The notes below the pieces were generated by a model. The model did no database searches. It worked only from the letters and a program-made list of their open reading frames with translations, and was not told the DNA's origin. The position numbers and the translations under genes are program-made. Shown here piece by piece: positions 13,989 through 16,584 of a stretch of 16,584 nt of DNA; position 1 is the stretch's first letter; each line of letters opens with the position of its first letter. Source of the stretch: Rhodospirillaceae bacterium (GTDB lineage Bacteria > Pseudomonadota > Alphaproteobacteria > UBA8366 > GCA-2717185); the NCBI GenBank assembly GCA_018660965.1, contig JABJJH010000052.1, forward strand, positions 1 to 16,584, given 5' to 3'.

Positions 13989-14549
13989 ATGAACGACGTC
14001 AAGGAACGGCTGATCGAGGCGGCGCAAAGCCTGATTCAGAAACGCGGCTATAACGGATTTAGCTATCGCGATATCGCGGCCCAGATAGGGATTCGGAGCG
14101 CCAGCATTCACTACCACTTTCCAACGAAAGCGGATTTGGGAACCGCCGTCGTCGCCCGGTACACGGACTTCGTTCTCGAAAGTCTCCGCGCGGCGGAACA
14201 GGACACGGACGACGCCGCTCGGCTCCTGGGGGTATTTTCGCAGCTATTCCGGGACACCATGAGACAGGATCGGCGAATGTGCCTTTGCGGCATGCTTGGC
14301 GCCGAGGTGGATTCCCTGCCCGACGCCGTCGCCAACGAGACGAAGCGATTTTTCGAAAGAGTCCTGGAATGGCTAAAGGGTGTATTGAGCCGGGCTGAAA
14401 ATAGTCACGCCGACAGGGCCGATACCCTGGAAAGCGACGCCGCCGCGTTCCTGGCGACTCTCGAAGGGGCGATGATTGTCGCCAAGGGCGCCGGGAACCC
14501 TGAACTTTTCGACAAGATCGTGGTTGTCGCCCTGCAACGATATCAATAG
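13989..14549 (+). CDS. TetR/AcrR family transcriptional regulator
   Basis: A 186-aa regulator. The start at 13989 is preferred to the in-frame ATG at 13965 because it gives the short arm before helix 1 usual in the family, leaves the palindrome at 13949-13964 clear of the coding region, and follows a purine-rich GGGAAAGAAAGAA stretch; neither start has a strong ribosome site. The N-terminal DNA-binding domain is clear: AAQSLIQKRGYNGFSYRDIA (11-30) and QIGIRSASIHYHFPTKADLG (32-51), with the HTH near 27-46. The C-terminal ligand domain contains RMCLCGMLGAEVDSLP (96-111); the CxC pair (98, 100) is often seen in this subgroup. It probably represses itself and the divergent GST/cupin genes and is released by a small, perhaps electrophilic, ligand. 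The ligand is unknown. Confidence 0.92.
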   Translation: MNDVKERLIEAAQSLIQKRGYNGFSYRDIAAQIGIRSASIHYHFPTKADLGTAVVARYTDFVLESLRAAEQDTDDAARLLGVFSQLFRDTMRQDRRMCLCGMLGAEVDSLPDAVANETKRFFERVLEWLKGVLSRAENSHADRADTLESDAAAFLATLEGAMIVAKGAGNPELFDKIVVVALQRYQ

Positions 14550-14566
14550 GGTCCCGCCATCAAACA

Positions 14567-14947
14567 TTACAGGACGGGCAGCGCCTCCAGCACGTCTTGA
14601 AGGTCCGTGGCGGTGAAGGGCTTTTGCAGGCCGCCATCGGCGCCTATTTTCTTCGCAGCCAAAACGGTGTCCGCCGCCGACATGCCGCCCCAGCCACCGG
14701 TCATCGCGATGATCTTGCTGCCGGGAAAGTCCTGCTTCAACCGCTGAATTCCTTCAATACCGCCCATGCCCGGCATGAAGATGTCTGTTACGACGATATG
14801 GATTCTGGATCGACTAAAGGTATCCAGGGCAGCTTCGAACGTAGGGCAGACGATCGCATTGTAGCCCTGCTCCAGAAGCATTTGGCTGACCAAATCGGCG
14901 AAATGGGGATCGTCATCGACCACCATGACCGTCATATTTCGCGCCAT
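14567..14947 (-). CDS. Single-domain response regulator (CheY-like receiver)
   Basis: A 126-aa protein consisting only of a receiver domain. All active-site residues are present: acidic cluster DDD at 11-13, phospho-acceptor Asp55 in VVTDIFMPGMGG, Thr83 in AMTGG and Lys109 in LQKPF. There is no output domain, so it should act by protein contact, as CheY-like or phosphorelay-intermediate proteins do. The start could be the ATG at 14947 or the one at 14935; neither has a strong ribosome site, and the longer form is given. No histidine kinase is in the window, so it is an orphan. It converges with tetR (17-base gap), with no sign of shared regulation. Confidence 0.93.
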   Translation of the reverse strand: MARNMTVMVVDDDPHFADLVSQMLLEQGYNAIVCPTFEAALDTFSRSRIHIVVTDIFMPGMGGIEGIQRLKQDFPGSKIIAMTGGWGGMSAADTVLAAKKIGADGGLQKPFTATDLQDVLEALPVL

Positions 14948-15078
14948 CGCCTAACGCGACCCTGGGTAAATAGAGTGAAACATAACCATCATAAATCCCA
15001 TTCTTGGCGTGCAGACGTAAAGAAACCGTTATTCAAGTACGCTTTTTATGAATTCATTTAGGGACTGACCCAGACGCG

Positions 15079-15210
15079 TTAATACGGCGCCGTGCCGATC
15101 ACCACCGTGCGATGCAGCAAGCGCCGCTCCGCGCTGAATTCGTAATTGGCCGCGGCGTGGCGCTTTTCTGGCGCTTGGCCGCCGACGCCGGTAAGCTGGC
15201 GCTCTAACAA
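15079..15210 (-). pseudogene. Probable C-terminal relic of a TauD/TfdA-type 2-oxoglutarate dioxygenase
   Basis: In the 294-base gap between the response regulator and the amidohydrolase, the minus strand has a 43-codon open stretch ending in TAA at 15079. Its last part reads EKRHAAANYEFSAERR followed by LLHRTVVIGTAPY. This resembles the C-terminus of TauD-type dioxygenases (for E. coli TauD, recalled as roughly NRxTQHYA...RRIMHRATILGDKP), including the RRxxHRxxIxG pattern. No start or N-terminal part exists: a stop lies at 15211-15213 and the amidohydrolase leader follows. I read it as the remaining tail of a deleted gene. It is short, so chance resemblance is possible. The rest of the gap shows nothing I recognise. 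Confidence 0.45.
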
Positions 15211-15217
15211 TTAGAGC
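15201..15217. promoter_or_regulatory. 17-bp palindrome in the amidohydrolase leader
   Basis: GCTCTAA (15201-15207), CAA and TTAGAGC (15211-15217) form a perfect 7-bp-arm inverted repeat, ending 24 bases before the amidohydrolase ATG and just upstream of its GGGGAGG ribosome site. It could be an operator or an mRNA hairpin; no regulator gene is adjacent. Confidence 0.45.
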
Positions 15218-15241
15218 CACTGATTTGGGGAGGTTTACGTC

Positions 15242-16288
15242 ATGGGGTTGAACGACGATTGGTTGGCGAGCACGCCAGAGGACATCCTGGAGCCGACGTT
15301 GCCGATTTGCGACCCGCATCACCATTTATGGGACTCGGGCATGGCGGCGAGCGCCAATTTCCGCAAGGAACAGGTGGAGCCGCGTTATCTGCTTGATGAG
15401 TTGCTGGCGGATTTGCGCAGCGGGCACAACGTCGTGTCCACCGTGTTCATCGAATGCGCGTCGATGTATCGCCAGGACGGCCCGGTTGAAATGCGGCCCG
15501 TGGGGGAGACGGAATTCGTCAACGGCGTGGCGGCGATGAGCGCGTCGGGCCTGTACGGCCCCACCCGCGTGGCGGCGGCGATCATCGGGTTCGCGGATCT
15601 GATGCTGGGTGATGGGGTCGCCGCCGTGCTGGAAGCCCATATCGGAGCGGGGGGCGGTCGGTTTCGCGGCATCCGCCACGCGGCGTCCTGGGACGCCAGC
15701 CCGGATGTGCGCAATTCCCACACCAAACCGTTCCAGCACATGTTGGCGGACGAGACCTTTCGCGCGGGGTTCGCCCGGCTGGCGCCGTTGAACATGAGCT
15801 TTGAAGGTTGGTGCTATCACCAGCAAATCCCGGAAATGACAGACCTTGCGCGGTCCTTCCCGGACACGACGATCATCCTGAACCATTTTGGCGGGCCGCT
15901 CGGGATTGGCCCGTATGTGGGCAAGCGCGAAGAATATCTGCCGCAATGGAAACGCGACATCGCCGAATTGGCGACGTGCCCAAACGTCGTGGCCAAACTC
16001 GGCGGGGTCAACATGCGCACCAACGGATACGATTGGGACAAGCGCGACAAGGCGCCCGGCAGCGAAGAATTGGCGGCGGCCACCCGGGTGTTTTACGATT
16101 ACTGCATCGAACATTTCGGTCCGGAACGCTGTCTGTTCGAATCAAACTATCCGGTCGACAAGGTGAGCTGCAGCTATCACGTGCTGTGGAATACGTTCAA
16201 GCGCATCGCATCGGGCTGTTCGGCGGCGGAAAAAGCGCATTTGTTCCACGACACCGCCACGCGCGTCTACCGGATCAACGCCACATAA
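15242..16288 (+). CDS. Amidohydrolase family 2 (TIM-barrel, COG3618-like) hydrolase
   Basis: A 348-aa metal-dependent hydrolase of the amidohydrolase-2 group, which includes lactonases and decarboxylases. The first-strand metal motif is ICDPHHHLWD (22-31, His26/His28). VAAAIIGFADLMLGD (110-124) and RFRGIRHAASWD (140-151) are typical barrel strands, and IILNHFGGPLG (211-221, His215) carries the next metal-site histidine. The last-strand residue is Asn302 in LFESNYPVDK, where many amidohydrolases have Asp; from memory this FESN(F/Y)PVDK form is common in this branch. The start has a strong GGGGAGG ribosome site. A polysaccharide-deacetylase-family gene begins 16 bases after the stop, so the two are probably one operon. 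The substrate is unknown; lactones or cyclic amides are typical. Confidence 0.92.
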   Translation: MGLNDDWLASTPEDILEPTLPICDPHHHLWDSGMAASANFRKEQVEPRYLLDELLADLRSGHNVVSTVFIECASMYRQDGPVEMRPVGETEFVNGVAAMSASGLYGPTRVAAAIIGFADLMLGDGVAAVLEAHIGAGGGRFRGIRHAASWDASPDVRNSHTKPFQHMLADETFRAGFARLAPLNMSFEGWCYHQQIPEMTDLARSFPDTTIILNHFGGPLGIGPYVGKREEYLPQWKRDIAELATCPNVVAKLGGVNMRTNGYDWDKRDKAPGSEELAAATRVFYDYCIEHFGPERCLFESNYPVDKVSCSYHVLWNTFKRIASGCSAAEKAHLFHDTATRVYRINAT

Positions 16289-16304
16289 TTAAAGGGGGAT
16301 TATC

Positions 16305-16584
16305 ATGGAGCCACGTCCGTATGGGCCGTTCAACTACGTACCCGTCAACCGCCGTCCCAAAATTACCTGGCCCGGCGGGGCGCGGGTTGCGTTGTGGGTC
16401 GCGCCGAATATCGAATACTTCGCGCTGGACGAACCGTTGCCGGGCGACGCCCATGAACGCCCCGGCGCGAGCGCGCATACGCCCATGGTGCGCGAATGGG
16501 GCGCGCGCGACTATGGCAACCGGGTCGGCGTCTTCCGCATCATGGAGGTGCTGGAACGATATGGCATTCGCGCCACGGTGTCGC
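16305..16584 (+). CDS. Polysaccharide deacetylase (NodB-fold) family protein, cut by the window end
   Basis: Only the first 93 codons are in the window, with no stop. The start ATG follows an AGGGGGA ribosome site. The visible part has PFNYVPVNRRPKITWPGG, then VALWVAPNIEYFALDEP (29-45), which is the first beta strand of the NodB-type deacetylase barrel, and later RDYGNRVGVFRIMEVLERYG followed by IRATVS, the usual next helix and strand. Variants of this kind, without a signal peptide, often act on small molecules (allantoinase PuuE-like) rather than polysaccharides. It lies 16 bases after the amidohydrolase, suggesting two hydrolytic steps on one compound. The metal-binding His and Asp residues that would settle activity are mostly beyond the end. 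Confidence 0.85.
   Translation, partial: MEPRPYGPFNYVPVNRRPKITWPGGARVALWVAPNIEYFALDEPLPGDAHERPGASAHTPMVREWGARDYGNRVGVFRIMEVLERYGIRATVS

Noticed and set aside
1..16584. CRISPR array, insertion sequence, phage or toxin-antitoxin system
   Set aside because: No regularly spaced repeats, transposase, integrase or toxin-like genes were seen on either strand.

Overview
This 16.6 kb window is GC-rich and gene-dense. It most likely comes from an alphaproteobacterium, perhaps a Rhodospirillales-like marine or soil heterotroph. That placement is inferred from gene content and codon use: a CaiB/BaiF-type CoA-transferase, several small oxidative and detoxifying enzymes, a single-domain response regulator, and a lipoprotein of a type I associate with alphaproteobacteria. 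No rRNA or taxonomic marker confirms it. Sixteen well-supported complete protein genes, one gene cut by the window end and one tRNA-Arg are present. I see no insertion sequence, CRISPR array or prophage.

Layout. (1) 13-89: tRNA-Arg(ACG), minus strand. (2) 345-1526: outer-membrane-type lipoprotein. (3) 1592-3882, plus strand: aldo/keto reductase, carboxymuconolactone-decarboxylase-like (CMD) protein, HCCA-isomerase/kappa-GST-like protein. (4) 6978-3891, minus strand, a tight three-gene unit: TTC38-like TPR protein, phytanoyl-CoA-dioxygenase-family oxygenase, alpha/beta hydrolase. (5) 7127-8530: CoA-transferase with unusual domain order, transcribed divergently from unit 4. (6) 10273-8561: gamma-glutamyltransferase-family Ntn hydrolase. 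(7) 10415-11587: BaiN/HI0933-type flavoprotein. (8) 12184-11606: second CMD protein. (9) 13806-12341, minus strand: glutathione transferase and duplicated-cupin protein, divergent from a TetR-family regulator at 13989-14549. (10) 14947-14567: CheY-like response regulator. (11) 15242 to the window end: amidohydrolase followed 16 bases later by a polysaccharide-deacetylase-family gene.

The genes look like an accessory catabolism and detoxification neighbourhood made of several short transcription units rather than one pathway. The TetR/GST/cupin group is the most coherent regulated module. Its divergent intergenic region carries a 43-bp dyad overlapping a good sigma70-like promoter, plus a second palindrome just before tetR. 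The TTC38/oxygenase/hydrolase unit is the most coherent set of unknown function.

The points most worth a second look are: conserved His clusters in the TTC38-like protein that hint at a metal site; the rearranged CoA-transferase; a possible relic of a TauD-type dioxygenase in front of the amidohydrolase; two consecutive strong hairpins between the GST and cupin genes; and 10-bp phased repeats upstream of the second CMD gene. I found no clear evidence of a wholly new defence or mobile system.
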